From Syntrophomonadaceae bacterium (GTDB taxonomy: Bacteria; Bacillota; Dethiobacteria; DTU022; UBA8154), in contig PWRZ01000152.1 of assembly GCA_003563385.1 (NCBI GenBank), positions 1-35,300 on the forward strand: a DNA stretch of 35,300 nt, written 5' to 3'. Below, one piece after another: positions 1-8,465 of the stretch (positions are counted from its first letter, which is position 1; every line of letters starts with the position of its first letter). Made by a program: the position numbers and the translations under genes. The notes beneath the pieces were generated by a model, which was given only the letters and a program-made list of their open reading frames with translations, was not told the origin of the DNA and ran no database searches.

Positions 1-156
1 AACTTTCTCCTTTACCTCCCGGCACCCGGCAGCAATTAAAATACCCCCTCAATAGCACTATACAGGCTGGTAAATATATGGTAACATTTTGGCATAATGT
101 GCCTGTAATTACAGCTTTATGACGAAAAGCATTCAACAAGGGAGGTCGTTGTCGTA

Positions 157-1863
157 ATGGCGGCAGATAAAAGAGCCGTTATTTTAGCAGTTAAGGGTGC
201 GGGTCGTCACGGCGTGGTTTTGTTCCTGCTGCTGCTTGCTGCGGCGCTGCTGCTGCCCTGCCTGCCGGCCGAGGGTAGCAGCGCGGCCGCCGTCAAAGTT
301 ACCGCCGGCACACTTAATTTAAGAAGCGGGCCCGGCACCTCTTATGAGGCACTGGGAAAGCTTTCTGCCGGTACAACCGTGCACGTCCTTCACCGGGAAG
401 AAGAGTGGCTGCTTGTAACCCTTGATAACGACAGCAGCGGGTGGGTTGCCGGGCAATATACTGAATTTTGTGCTTCCATGGTGGACAGGCTTCCTTCTCC
501 CTTACATAACAGCATTGAAGTACAGGCAAGCCTGCTGAATATCAGGAGCGGGCCGGGGCTGGAGTTTGAGACTATGGGCCAGCTGCAGCACGGCAGCACG
601 ACGACGGCTTATTTCCAGCAGGGCGACTGGCTGCTGGTGAAACTTCATGACGGCTCCACGGGCTGGCTGGCACACCGCTACACCTCCTTTGATGAAACAG
701 CCGTCCAGGCCGCAGAAAGTGCCGGGGAAGAAAATGACTCCGCCGTTGAGGAAGCAGTTTTAACAGGTGAGAGGGAAGACGAAAAAGAAGGTGACAGCCG
801 GGAAGAAGAAGAGCTTCCTAAGTACCGGGTCACCGTCACCGCCAGCGCCCTGCGGGTGAGAGAAGGGCCCGGCCTTGACTACACCCAAGCAGGAACCCTG
901 CCCGGGGATACATTGGTGGATGTGCTGCAGGAAAAAAAGGACTGGCTGCAGGTACTGCTCCCCGAAGGGGAAGAGGGATGGATTGCCGGCTGGCACACCA
1001 GCAAGCTGCCGGAAGAGGAAAAGAAAGACACCACAGAGGAGGTGCTCTTCAAGCTGGTTTCGGTAAACGTCGACGCCCTTAGGGTGCGCTCCGGGCCGGG
1101 GCTGGAGTACGAACAAAGCGGCCGGGTCTCCCGCGGGAACAGCCTGCTCGTCCTGGAAGAAGAAAAGGGCTGGTATAATGTAAAACTGCCCTGCGGCGGG
1201 CTGGGCTGGGTATGCGGTGACTACGTTGATGCCGGCAAAATTACCTCCGCGAAAAGCGGCAACCCCGGCCTTCCGGAAAGCGGCGGCACAGCCACGGACA
1301 GCCTTGACAGCAGCAGTCTTACCATTGTCATCGACCCCGGCCACGGTGGAAATGATGCTGGAAGCACCGGTTTCAGCGGCCTGAAAGAAAAGGACGTCAA
1401 CCTCAAAGTGTCCCGCCACCTGGCAGAGCTGCTGCAGGAAAAAGGTTTTCATACAGTAATGACCCGCAGCAGCGATAAAAATATCGGCCTTGCCGAGAGG
1501 GTGGAGCTTGCTGAAAACGCCGGGGCGGACCTTTTTATCAGCATACATGCCAACGCCCACCCAAACAGCTACACATCGGGGACGGAAACCTATTACGTGC
1601 CCGGCAGAGACACCTCCACGTCCAGTTTCTCTCTCGCTTCCCTGATCCAGGAGGAGGTCTCCCGGGCTTACAGGCTGCCCAGCCGGGGGGTAAAAAAGGC
1701 AAACTTCCACGTCATAAGAGAAACGAGCATGCCCGCAGTCCTGGTTGAGCTGGCCTTCCTCTCCAACGCTGTAGACGAGACTATACTGCGATCGCAGGAA
1801 TGCCGGGAACTGGGCGCTGCAGTTATAACCAGGGCCGTGTTGAGGCACTACAACCTTCTGTGA
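157..1863 (+). CDS. Secreted N-acetylmuramoyl-L-alanine amidase (Amidase_3) with four SH3b repeats
   Basis: 568-aa ORF; N-terminal hydrophobic signal segment; four SH3b-like repeats (LNLRSGPGTSYE, LNIRSGPGLEFE, LRVREGPGLDYT, LRVRSGPGLEYE); Amidase_3 motif IVIDPGHGGNDAG and C-terminal VLVELAFLSN; GGGAGG RBS upstream of ATG. Confidence 0.93.
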   Translation: MAADKRAVILAVKGAGRHGVVLFLLLLAAALLLPCLPAEGSSAAAVKVTAGTLNLRSGPGTSYEALGKLSAGTTVHVLHREEEWLLVTLDNDSSGWVAGQYTEFCASMVDRLPSPLHNSIEVQASLLNIRSGPGLEFETMGQLQHGSTTTAYFQQGDWLLVKLHDGSTGWLAHRYTSFDETAVQAAESAGEENDSAVEEAVLTGEREDEKEGDSREEEELPKYRVTVTASALRVREGPGLDYTQAGTLPGDTLVDVLQEKKDWLQVLLPEGEEGWIAGWHTSKLPEEEKKDTTEEVLFKLVSVNVDALRVRSGPGLEYEQSGRVSRGNSLLVLEEEKGWYNVKLPCGGLGWVCGDYVDAGKITSAKSGNPGLPESGGTATDSLDSSSLTIVIDPGHGGNDAGSTGFSGLKEKDVNLKVSRHLAELLQEKGFHTVMTRSSDKNIGLAERVELAENAGADLFISIHANAHPNSYTSGTETYYVPGRDTSTSSFSLASLIQEEVSRAYRLPSRGVKKANFHVIRETSMPAVLVELAFLSNAVDETILRSQECRELGAAVITRAVLRHYNLL

Positions 1864-1867
1864 CATC

Positions 1868-1893
1868 CTCACGGGATCAATAGACCCCGTGAG
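1868..1893 (+). repeat. Inverted repeat/hairpin immediately downstream of the amidase stop codon
   Basis: CTCACGGG (1868-1875) pairs with CCCGTGAG (1886-1893); no T-run follows, so terminator function is uncertain. Confidence 0.5.
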
Positions 1894-1936
1894 TCAGGGG
1901 ACGGTTCTCTGACTCAGGGGACGGTTCTCTGACTCA
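1890..1936. repeat. Tandem 20-bp repeat of a hairpin-forming GGGGACGGTTCTCT unit (REP-like)
   Basis: GAGTCAGGGGACGGTTCTCT (1891-1910) and GACTCAGGGGACGGTTCTCT (1911-1930) then GACTCA; each TGAGTCA...TGACTCA unit folds into an 11-bp stem as RNA (with G:U pairs). Confidence 0.8.
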
Positions 1937-1982
1937 GTTCGGAGAACTCAAAATTTTTGCAAAAAAGTTTTTATAAAAAGTA

Positions 1983-2011
1983 TTGACAAAACCGCCCTCC
2001 GGTGAGATAAT
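1983..2011 (+). promoter_or_regulatory. Sigma-A type promoter of candidate ncRNA
   Basis: TTGACA (1983-1988), 17-bp spacer, GATAAT (2006-2011); predicted TSS about 2017-2019. Confidence 0.75.
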
Positions 2012-2017
2012 GTGTTC

Positions 2018-2258
2018 AGCACAAGTCTCGAGAGGCACGGAAAGTTAGTCCTTCAGTTGTATTCCGTAAATGCCGGGCGGTTCCCGAGCGGAGGAAGGCA
2101 GGTGAACTTCCAAAGCGAGGGAAAAGGTACCGGCAAGCCGGGAGCAACTGGGCAGGTGGAACCGCAAGAAATACTGCGGAAAGCCTGCTCCGGTAAACAA
2201 ACCGGGAGGAAAAACTGGAAGGTTTGTTGGGACTTGTGCATTTTATTTATTTTTTATC
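2018..2258 (+). ncRNA. Candidate structured non-coding RNA, family not assigned
   Basis: Starts at the predicted TSS; closing stem GCACAAGTC (2019-2027) with GACTTGTGC (2231-2239), extendable to 13 bp with G:U; hairpin GGCACGGA (2034-2041) with TCCG/TGCC (2063-2066, 2071-2074); GCGGTTCC (2077-2084) with GGAACCGC (2158-2165); alternative hairpin CCGCA/TGCGG (2162-2179); followed by ATTTTATTTATTTTTTAT. No credible CDS. Confidence 0.65.
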
Positions 2259-2341
2259 TAAAATAGAAGTGGGAAGGAAATGGATTTAGCTGGGACATCC
2301 TGCTAGTTTGGTGCGAAACGCAAGGTGTTTGGGGGTGCGTC

Positions 2342-2800
2342 CTAAAACTTTTTTTCGCTGTCGAGCAGTATGGTAACGGGGCCGTCATTGTCGACAAACA
2401 CCCTCATCATTGCCTGGAACACTCCCTCTTCTACCCGGAGGCCTTTTTCCTTTATCATGGCACAAACCTTTTTATAGAGGTGCGCTCCTTTTTCCAGGTC
2501 TGCCGCAGCGGCAAAGCTGGGGCGGCGCCCCTTGCGGAGGTCGCCGTAAAGCGTAAATTGGGAGATGCACAAAATCTCCCCTCCCACGTCCTCTACAGAA
2601 AGACTCATCTTGCCGTTACCATCCTCGAAAATTCGCAGCCCCGCTATCTTGTCGGCTATATAGCGGCAGTCTTTTTCCTCATCGCTTTCCCCGATACCGA
2701 TAAAAGCGACCAGCCCTTTTTCTATCTCTCCGACTATTTTTCCATCAACTTCTACCCGGGATGGGCCTGCCCTCTGCACAACAGCGCGCAAATGGCTCAC
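2342..2800 (-). CDS. dtd: D-aminoacyl-tRNA deacylase
   Basis: 152 aa; MRAVVQRAG..V.V.G, SQFTLYGDLRKGRRPSF and GPVTILLDS motifs of the Dtd family. Confidence 0.96.
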   Translation of the reverse strand: MSHLRAVVQRAGPSRVEVDGKIVGEIEKGLVAFIGIGESDEEKDCRYIADKIAGLRIFEDGNGKMSLSVEDVGGEILCISQFTLYGDLRKGRRPSFAAAADLEKGAHLYKKVCAMIKEKGLRVEEGVFQAMMRVFVDNDGPVTILLDSEKKF

Positions 2801-5007
2801 CTGCCTTTCCGCAGCGATTGTTTGGCCCCTTTTTCCTGGGGAGCGCTGGCCCCTGTATGACGTCTCACGGAAAAGACATCTTTCACCTTCTTGATCCGGG
2901 CCAGGATCAGCTCCAGGTGTTCAAGGTTCCGGACAACAAAAGTAAGGTAGATAACAGCTATCTTTTGTTTGGTAGTACGGCCGTGAACGGCGGTAATATT
3001 CACCTTGCTCTCGCTGACGGCGTGCATTACTTCGGTAAGGAGATTGGGGCGGTCCATGGCCGTAACCTCGATTTCGACGGGATAGGAAACCTCGCTGTCG
3101 GTCTCCCAGCTCACATTGATAGTGCGCTCATCCCCGGCACTGGCACTGGCAACATTGGGACAGTCCATGCGGTGAATGGAGACTCCCCGCCCCCTGGTAA
3201 CAAAGCCGACAATCTCATCGCCGGGGAGCGGGCTGCAGCATTTTGAAAAGCGCACCAGGAGGTTATCTACACCCTGCACCCTGACACCCTTAGCTGCCCT
3301 GGCCGACTCTTTCCAGGGCTTCAATTGGACTGGCTGGGGCGGTTGTTTTTCTTCCCCGAACTTTTTGCGGTACTCTTCTCTCAGCCTGGAGATAACCTGG
3401 TGCGCAGAAACACCGCCGTAGCCTACGGCTGCATAAACGTCTTCGCCGGAGAGAAGGTTAAACCTCCTGCCAACTTCCTCCAGCAGCTGCTCTTTAAGCA
3501 GCAGGTGCGGCTCAAGCTGCAGGCGGCGAATTTCTTTCTCCAGTGCTTCCTTACCCTTGGCAATGTTTTCCTCTTTGCGTTCCTTTTTAAACCAGGCCCT
3601 GATCTTGCTCTTGGCCTGCGAGCTTTTGACCATCTTCAACCAGTCGCGGCTGGGGGTCCCCTGGTTGCTGGTTATGATTTCCACTATATCCCCGATCTTT
3701 AGCGTATAGTCAAGGGGCACAATGCGCCCGTTTACCTTCGCACCCACGCAGTGGTTGCCGACATCGGTATGGATCTTGTAAGCAAAGTCAAGCGGGATTG
3801 AACCGGCCGGCAGGTCAATCACATCACCCCGGGGAGTAAAAACAAACACCTCGTCCGTAAAAAGGTCGATCTTCAAGTGTTCCATGAACTCGTGGGCATC
3901 TTTCAAGTCCTGCTGCCAGTCGAGAAGCTGGCGCAGCCAGGACAGTTTCTCCTGGAACTCCCTGTCGTCCCGGACCTTTTCCTTGTATCTCCAGTGGGCG
4001 GCAATGCCGTATTCTGCCGTGCGGTGCATATCCCAGGTGCGGATCTGCACTTCCAGCAGCTCGTTTTCAGGACAGACAACTGTTGTGTGCAGCGATTGGT
4101 ACATGTTTGGCTTGGGCATGGCAATATAATCGTTAAAATGCCCGGGAATGGGGCGCCACAGCGTATGGACCACCCCGAGGGCAGCATAACAATCCCTGAC
4201 GCTGTCCACTATAACGCGCACGGCAGTGAGGTCATAAATCTCATTGAAGTCCTTTTGCTGTTCTTTCATCTTGGTATAGATGCTGTAAATATTTTTAGGG
4301 CGGCCGCTTATTTCAGCATCGATTCCCGTTTCCTGCAGCCTGGACTTGAGAACAGCGATCACCTCGTTGATAAACTCTTCCCTTTCCTTGCGCTTTTTGG
4401 ACAGTTTATCGACCAGGTCATAGTACTCTTTTTTATTAAAGTATCTGAAAGAGAGGTCTTCCAGTTCCCACTTGATCCTGTAGATACCGAGCCGGTGGGC
4501 CAGGGGGGCATATATTTCCAGTGTTTCACGTGCTATCTCCTTCTGCTTGGCATCGCTCAGGTAGCGCAGGGTGCGCATGTTATGCGTCCGGTCAGCCAGC
4601 TTGACAAGGATCACCCTGATATCACGGGCCATGGCTACAAACATTTTGCGCCACGTTTCGGCCTGGTGTTCCTCCTTGGACCGGAATTCCATGCGGCTCA
4701 ACTTGGTTACCCCGTCAACCAGCTGTGCTATCTCTTCGCCGAACTCCTTCTCTATCTCCTCGTAGGAAACCGGCGTATCTTCCAGGACATCGTGAATAAG
4801 CCCGGTCACTATGGTAACCAGGTCCAGTTCCAGGTCCGCCAGGATATAAGCCACTCCCAGCGGATGCGTAATATATGAGTCCCCGGAGACTCTTTTCTGG
4901 CCGGCATGAGCTTCCAGGGCAAACTGGTAAGCCTTGCGTACGAGGGCCCAGTCTTCTTGCCTGTCATTGTACCTTGTAAGTCTTTTTTTCAGCTTCTGCA
5001 GGCTCAT
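2797..5007 (-). CDS. relA: Bifunctional (p)ppGpp synthetase/hydrolase, RelA/SpoT family
   Basis: 736 aa; HD domain (HPLGVAYILADL...GLIHDVLED), synthetase (YTKMKEQQK...AVRVIV), TGS and C-terminal ACT domains; overlaps dtd by 4 nt. Confidence 0.97.
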   Translation of the reverse strand: MSLQKLKKRLTRYNDRQEDWALVRKAYQFALEAHAGQKRVSGDSYITHPLGVAYILADLELDLVTIVTGLIHDVLEDTPVSYEEIEKEFGEEIAQLVDGVTKLSRMEFRSKEEHQAETWRKMFVAMARDIRVILVKLADRTHNMRTLRYLSDAKQKEIARETLEIYAPLAHRLGIYRIKWELEDLSFRYFNKKEYYDLVDKLSKKRKEREEFINEVIAVLKSRLQETGIDAEISGRPKNIYSIYTKMKEQQKDFNEIYDLTAVRVIVDSVRDCYAALGVVHTLWRPIPGHFNDYIAMPKPNMYQSLHTTVVCPENELLEVQIRTWDMHRTAEYGIAAHWRYKEKVRDDREFQEKLSWLRQLLDWQQDLKDAHEFMEHLKIDLFTDEVFVFTPRGDVIDLPAGSIPLDFAYKIHTDVGNHCVGAKVNGRIVPLDYTLKIGDIVEIITSNQGTPSRDWLKMVKSSQAKSKIRAWFKKERKEENIAKGKEALEKEIRRLQLEPHLLLKEQLLEEVGRRFNLLSGEDVYAAVGYGGVSAHQVISRLREEYRKKFGEEKQPPQPVQLKPWKESARAAKGVRVQGVDNLLVRFSKCCSPLPGDEIVGFVTRGRGVSIHRMDCPNVASASAGDERTINVSWETDSEVSYPVEIEVTAMDRPNLLTEVMHAVSESKVNITAVHGRTTKQKIAVIYLTFVVRNLEHLELILARIKKVKDVFSVRRHTGASAPQEKGAKQSLRKGR

Positions 5008-5073
5008 TATTCTCCCCGCCTCATGATAAAAAAGCCTTTACACCATCTTTATGTCTACTGTACTGATGTACAT

Positions 5074-5102
5074 ATATTAACATTCCCGGCCGGGAAAGAC
5101 AA
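5074..5102 (-). promoter_or_regulatory. Putative relA promoter with palindromic spacer
   Basis: Minus strand TTGTCT (5102-5097), 17-bp spacer, TAATAT (5079-5074); the spacer contains the perfect 14-bp palindrome TTCCCGGCCGGGAA (5083-5096). Confidence 0.5.
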
Positions 5103-5246
5103 CAGCAGGGAAGGGGCTGACTGGGACTGTTCCGGGATGCTGAGCGGCAGGAACGGCAGCGAGCCTCTTTGGTGAGCATGGCACGGCCGGTACATTTTTA
5201 CAGGCCGGTTCGCTTTCAAGCACCGGGCAATTTTGGATAAACAGCC

Positions 5247-7718
5247 CTACTGGCCCCGTGAGGATGTCACCGAAAATGACAGCAGTTCTTCTCCCTCCGT
5301 GTAAAGCATGTATTTCTGCCACGACAGGAACTTTTCCCATCCCTTTCTTTCACATAAAAACGTCTTTGACTTGACCACATCTTCAAGCAAATAGCATTCC
5401 CCCGCCTTCAGCGGTGAAACGATACCCTCAAACATATCTATGTATGATATCTCTCTTAAAATAGCAACACTTTTCTCCAGGAGATGCCTGGTAGTGGGAA
5501 TGGGAAGCCTCTTTCCCAGATCCATAAAAGCATCACTGCAGTGAACGGCCCCCGCAGCAGCCAGTTCCTGCAGGCCTGTATATACCTGCTTTACCGAACA
5601 GAGGGAGGGAACGGCGGCCCGCAGCAGCTTCAAATTATCCTTGTAATCCTTTTCCCCGTAAAGGAGGTGTACTCTTAAAACATCCTTTTCACAAAGATCC
5701 TCCAGCTGCACAAACATCTGATTTAACTTTTCTTCCAGTATGGGAAGGTCATAAAGAACGATATGCCGGGGTTTCTTTTGCGGCCTGGCAGCCGGTGGAC
5801 TGCCCTGGTGGGTAAAGGCAATGTTATCCCAGCCGCCAAAAATTTTCTCCAGGTAATGCAGGCGCCCGATGGTATTTACAAATACGAACACGGCATCGCC
5901 TTTTTGTAAAAGCTCCTTAACGTATGCTGTTTTAGCCCGCAGCCCCCGGCGGTCTACCAAAAAATAGCTGCCCATTTTATACTCATCGCTGTACGCAAAA
6001 TGACAGACCTCCAGCTGCAGTGCCTTTTCTCCCCTCCACTGGTTAAACGAAACCGTAAATACGAGGTCTATCTCCCTGAAAGCATCGAGCTGGGGAAGCC
6101 TTCTTTTCCCGTTAAAGCTAATCCCCTCAAAAAAGTGTGCTTCTTTTTTTAAACCCAGCTGAAGGTGGCGCTGGTTTTTGCCCACCCCTCTTTTTTTCTC
6201 CAGGAGCCAGCCTTTCCCCAAAAACACCGGTCGGGGATTGCCAAAGCCGTGGGGCTCCAGCGCTTCCAGCGCAGAGGCCAGCGCCGCTGTAATGTCCGCC
6301 GGTTCAAGCTGGGCTTCCATGTTCACGGCAGGGGGCTCTCCCTCACTGGCAAAAAATTCGCCGGCCAGGTTGTCCAGCTTATCTCTAAGCGGATTTATGT
6401 ATTTCTCTTCCACCGTTAAGCCTGCTGCAGACTTGTGGCCTCCATACCCGGTCAGCATGGCACTGCAGGATTCCAGGGCCGCGGTTAGATTAAAATCCCC
6501 GGTGCTCCTTCCCGATCCTTTCCCTATCCCCTCCTCCACGGCAATAAGGACAACAGGGCGGTTGTATTTCTCCACCATGCGGCTGGCTACAACACCGAGA
6601 ACACCGTGGTGCCATCCTTCACGGGCAAGGATCAAAAGGTTTCTGCCCCTCTCTTCGGGATAATCCTCTACCATCCGGCAGGCCTCTGCAAAAATAGCGG
6701 CCTCCAGCCCCTGGCGGCGGCTATTCTCCTCATTGAGCTCCCCGGCAATCTCAAAAGCCCGCGCCTCGTCCTCTTCCATGATCAGGCGCAGTGAGCGGGA
6801 AGCTTCTCCCATACGCCCGGCTGCATTCAGGCGCGGCGAAATAATAAAGGCGATATCCTCGGCCGTAAAGCGGTCCCTGCTTAAACCGGCCGCTCTGGCA
6901 AGCGCCTTTAAACCGGCACGGGGGCGCTCTCCCATCATCCGAAGCCCGTGCGTGACAAAAATACGATTTTCACCGAGCAGGGGGCATACATCGGCTACCG
7001 TGCCAAGGGCCACCAGGTCAAGGTAATCCCATATGCAATCTTCACGTCCCACTCTGCTTAAAAGAGCCTGTCCCAGTTTAAAGGCAACCCCTACCCCGGC
7101 CAGCTCTTTAAAGGGGTATGCGCAGTCGTCCCTGAAAGGGTTTGCCACGGCAGCAGCATCCGGTAATGCCTGCAGCGGCCTGTGGTGGTCCGTAACAACA
7201 ACCTCCATCCCCAGTTCCCCGGCATAAGCTACCTCTTCAACAGCGTTTATACCGCAGTCTACGGTCAGCAGTAGGGAAACACCCTCCCCGGCCAGGTGCT
7301 CAAGAGCCTGGAAGTTAAGCCCGTAGCCCTCCTGCAGGCGGTTGGGAATGTAACAGGTTACCTTCCCTCCCAGCTGCCGCTGCAGCACGGAAAACAAAAG
7401 AGCGGTAGAAGTAACACCGTCGACATCATAGTCCCCGTAAACGGCTATTCTCCGTCCTTTTTGGACAGCCTGGAGCAGAATGTCCGCTGCACGGCCTATA
7501 TCGCGCATCAGAAAAGGGGAATGAAGCAGTGAAAGAGAGGGTTCCAAAAACAACCTTCCCTCTTCAACGGTCTCAATTCCCCTGTTCAGCAAAACCTGCG
7601 CCACTACTTCGGGAACATTCAGTTCTCGGGCCAGTGAAGCGCTTTTTTGGCGATCCTGCGGGTACAGGTTCCAGCCTGTTTTAACGGACCACTCCCGGTT
7701 TTGGCTTCCACTTCTCAC
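5247..7718 (-). CDS. recJ: Single-stranded-DNA-specific exonuclease RecJ
   Basis: 823 aa; DHH motifs VYGDYDVDGVTS, LLTVDCGIN, VVTDHHRP; DHHA1 GYGGHKSAAGLTV; Firmicute-type C-terminal extension. Confidence 0.95.
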   Translation of the reverse strand: MRSGSQNREWSVKTGWNLYPQDRQKSASLARELNVPEVVAQVLLNRGIETVEEGRLFLEPSLSLLHSPFLMRDIGRAADILLQAVQKGRRIAVYGDYDVDGVTSTALLFSVLQRQLGGKVTCYIPNRLQEGYGLNFQALEHLAGEGVSLLLTVDCGINAVEEVAYAGELGMEVVVTDHHRPLQALPDAAAVANPFRDDCAYPFKELAGVGVAFKLGQALLSRVGREDCIWDYLDLVALGTVADVCPLLGENRIFVTHGLRMMGERPRAGLKALARAAGLSRDRFTAEDIAFIISPRLNAAGRMGEASRSLRLIMEEDEARAFEIAGELNEENSRRQGLEAAIFAEACRMVEDYPEERGRNLLILAREGWHHGVLGVVASRMVEKYNRPVVLIAVEEGIGKGSGRSTGDFNLTAALESCSAMLTGYGGHKSAAGLTVEEKYINPLRDKLDNLAGEFFASEGEPPAVNMEAQLEPADITAALASALEALEPHGFGNPRPVFLGKGWLLEKKRGVGKNQRHLQLGLKKEAHFFEGISFNGKRRLPQLDAFREIDLVFTVSFNQWRGEKALQLEVCHFAYSDEYKMGSYFLVDRRGLRAKTAYVKELLQKGDAVFVFVNTIGRLHYLEKIFGGWDNIAFTHQGSPPAARPQKKPRHIVLYDLPILEEKLNQMFVQLEDLCEKDVLRVHLLYGEKDYKDNLKLLRAAVPSLCSVKQVYTGLQELAAAGAVHCSDAFMDLGKRLPIPTTRHLLEKSVAILREISYIDMFEGIVSPLKAGECYLLEDVVKSKTFLCERKGWEKFLSWQKYMLYTEGEELLSFSVTSSRGQ

Positions 7719-8278
7719 CTTTCCCTGTCTTCCCTTTTTTCGGTTTCCGCTTCCGCCTCCAGGACTTCTTCCTCACCGGCCGAATGCTCTTCCTCGCCGG
7801 CGATCTTTTCTTTTATTTCTTCCTGCTCAGCTGATTCATCGACAGCTGATTCGGCAGTACCCTGCTGTTGTTCCGTGGTTGTTTCCACAGGAGGTGGATG
7901 GCTCTCCCCGGCTGCTGCCTCCCCGGCAGCCTCTTTTTCACCTTCTACCGCCAGGGCTTCTTCCTGGAGCTGCCCTACCTGTGCTAAAAGAGCATCGCGT
8001 TCTTTTTCAATGCCGTGCAGTTTTTCTTTTAGCTGATTTATTTCGCTGCGCAGGCTGCGCAGCTGCAGCCTTGTCCTTATATTTTTTACGAGGTTGATCA
8101 TGAAGATGACCAGCGCACCGAGTATAGCCGCTCCCAGTATGACCACAATAGCGGAGACTTCCGTTCTCCCGTAAAGATAGTTAATGATAATGGGATGTTG
8201 ATTGGCAATGGCAAAAATGGCAATTATGAGGCTGAAAATAAGGGCTAGAATTACGCCGAACTGGTTCACCAGGTTCAC
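7715..8278 (-). CDS. LapA-domain membrane protein with coiled coil and acidic C-terminal tail
   Basis: 187 aa; two N-terminal hydrophobic segments (GVILALIFSLIIAIFAIANQHPIIINYLYG, VVILGAAILGALVIFMI), coiled coil, Glu/Ala-rich tail. Confidence 0.75.
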   Translation of the reverse strand: MNLVNQFGVILALIFSLIIAIFAIANQHPIIINYLYGRTEVSAIVVILGAAILGALVIFMINLVKNIRTRLQLRSLRSEINQLKEKLHGIEKERDALLAQVGQLQEEALAVEGEKEAAGEAAAGESHPPPVETTTEQQQGTAESAVDESAEQEEIKEKIAGEEEHSAGEEEVLEAEAETEKREDRER

Positions 8279-8465
8279 CTCCTCTCCAAAAATAAACAGC
8301 GGTGATCAAACAGAACAGAATCAGTACGTGTATATAATTTTGTAAACAGGTTCCCGGTCAAAGACAAACCCGGAATAAATTGTCCTTACTGCTATAATTC
8401 GCCATAGAGCTGCCCCTTTCCTGCTGACAAAAGAAGGGTACAAAAGATATTTGTATCTTCCCGCT

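Noticed and set aside
760-1872. 370-aa antisense ORF opposite the amidase
   Set aside because: No family motifs; it lies opposite a well-supported SH3b/amidase CDS and is a typical GC-rich frame shadow.
2018-2258. Possible 6S RNA, SRP RNA, RNase P, tmRNA or known riboswitch identity for the ncRNA
   Set aside because: I could not find GGUCAGG/GGAAGCAGC (SRP), GAGGAAAGUCC (RNase P), tmRNA ends, or common riboswitch cores, and the multi-branched pairing is unlike a 6S rod. Left unassigned; cmscan would decide.
2012-2266. 84-aa ORF over the ncRNA candidate
   Set aside because: GTG start sits at the predicted TSS with no RBS; composition is not protein-like and RNA structure explains the region better.
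3877-4878. 333-aa ORF antisense to relA (and similar long ORFs opposite recJ, dapL, lysA, hdrA)
   Set aside because: All are opposite confidently identified conserved genes and show no recognisable domains.
5077-5340. 87-aa ORF between relA and recJ
   Set aside because: Overlaps the recJ C-terminus in another frame and the relA promoter region; no homology features seen.
8279-8465. lapA-secF intergenic region as a hidden gene or regulator
   Set aside because: The 87-aa ORF there overlaps secF out of frame; no convincing promoter, hairpin or motif.
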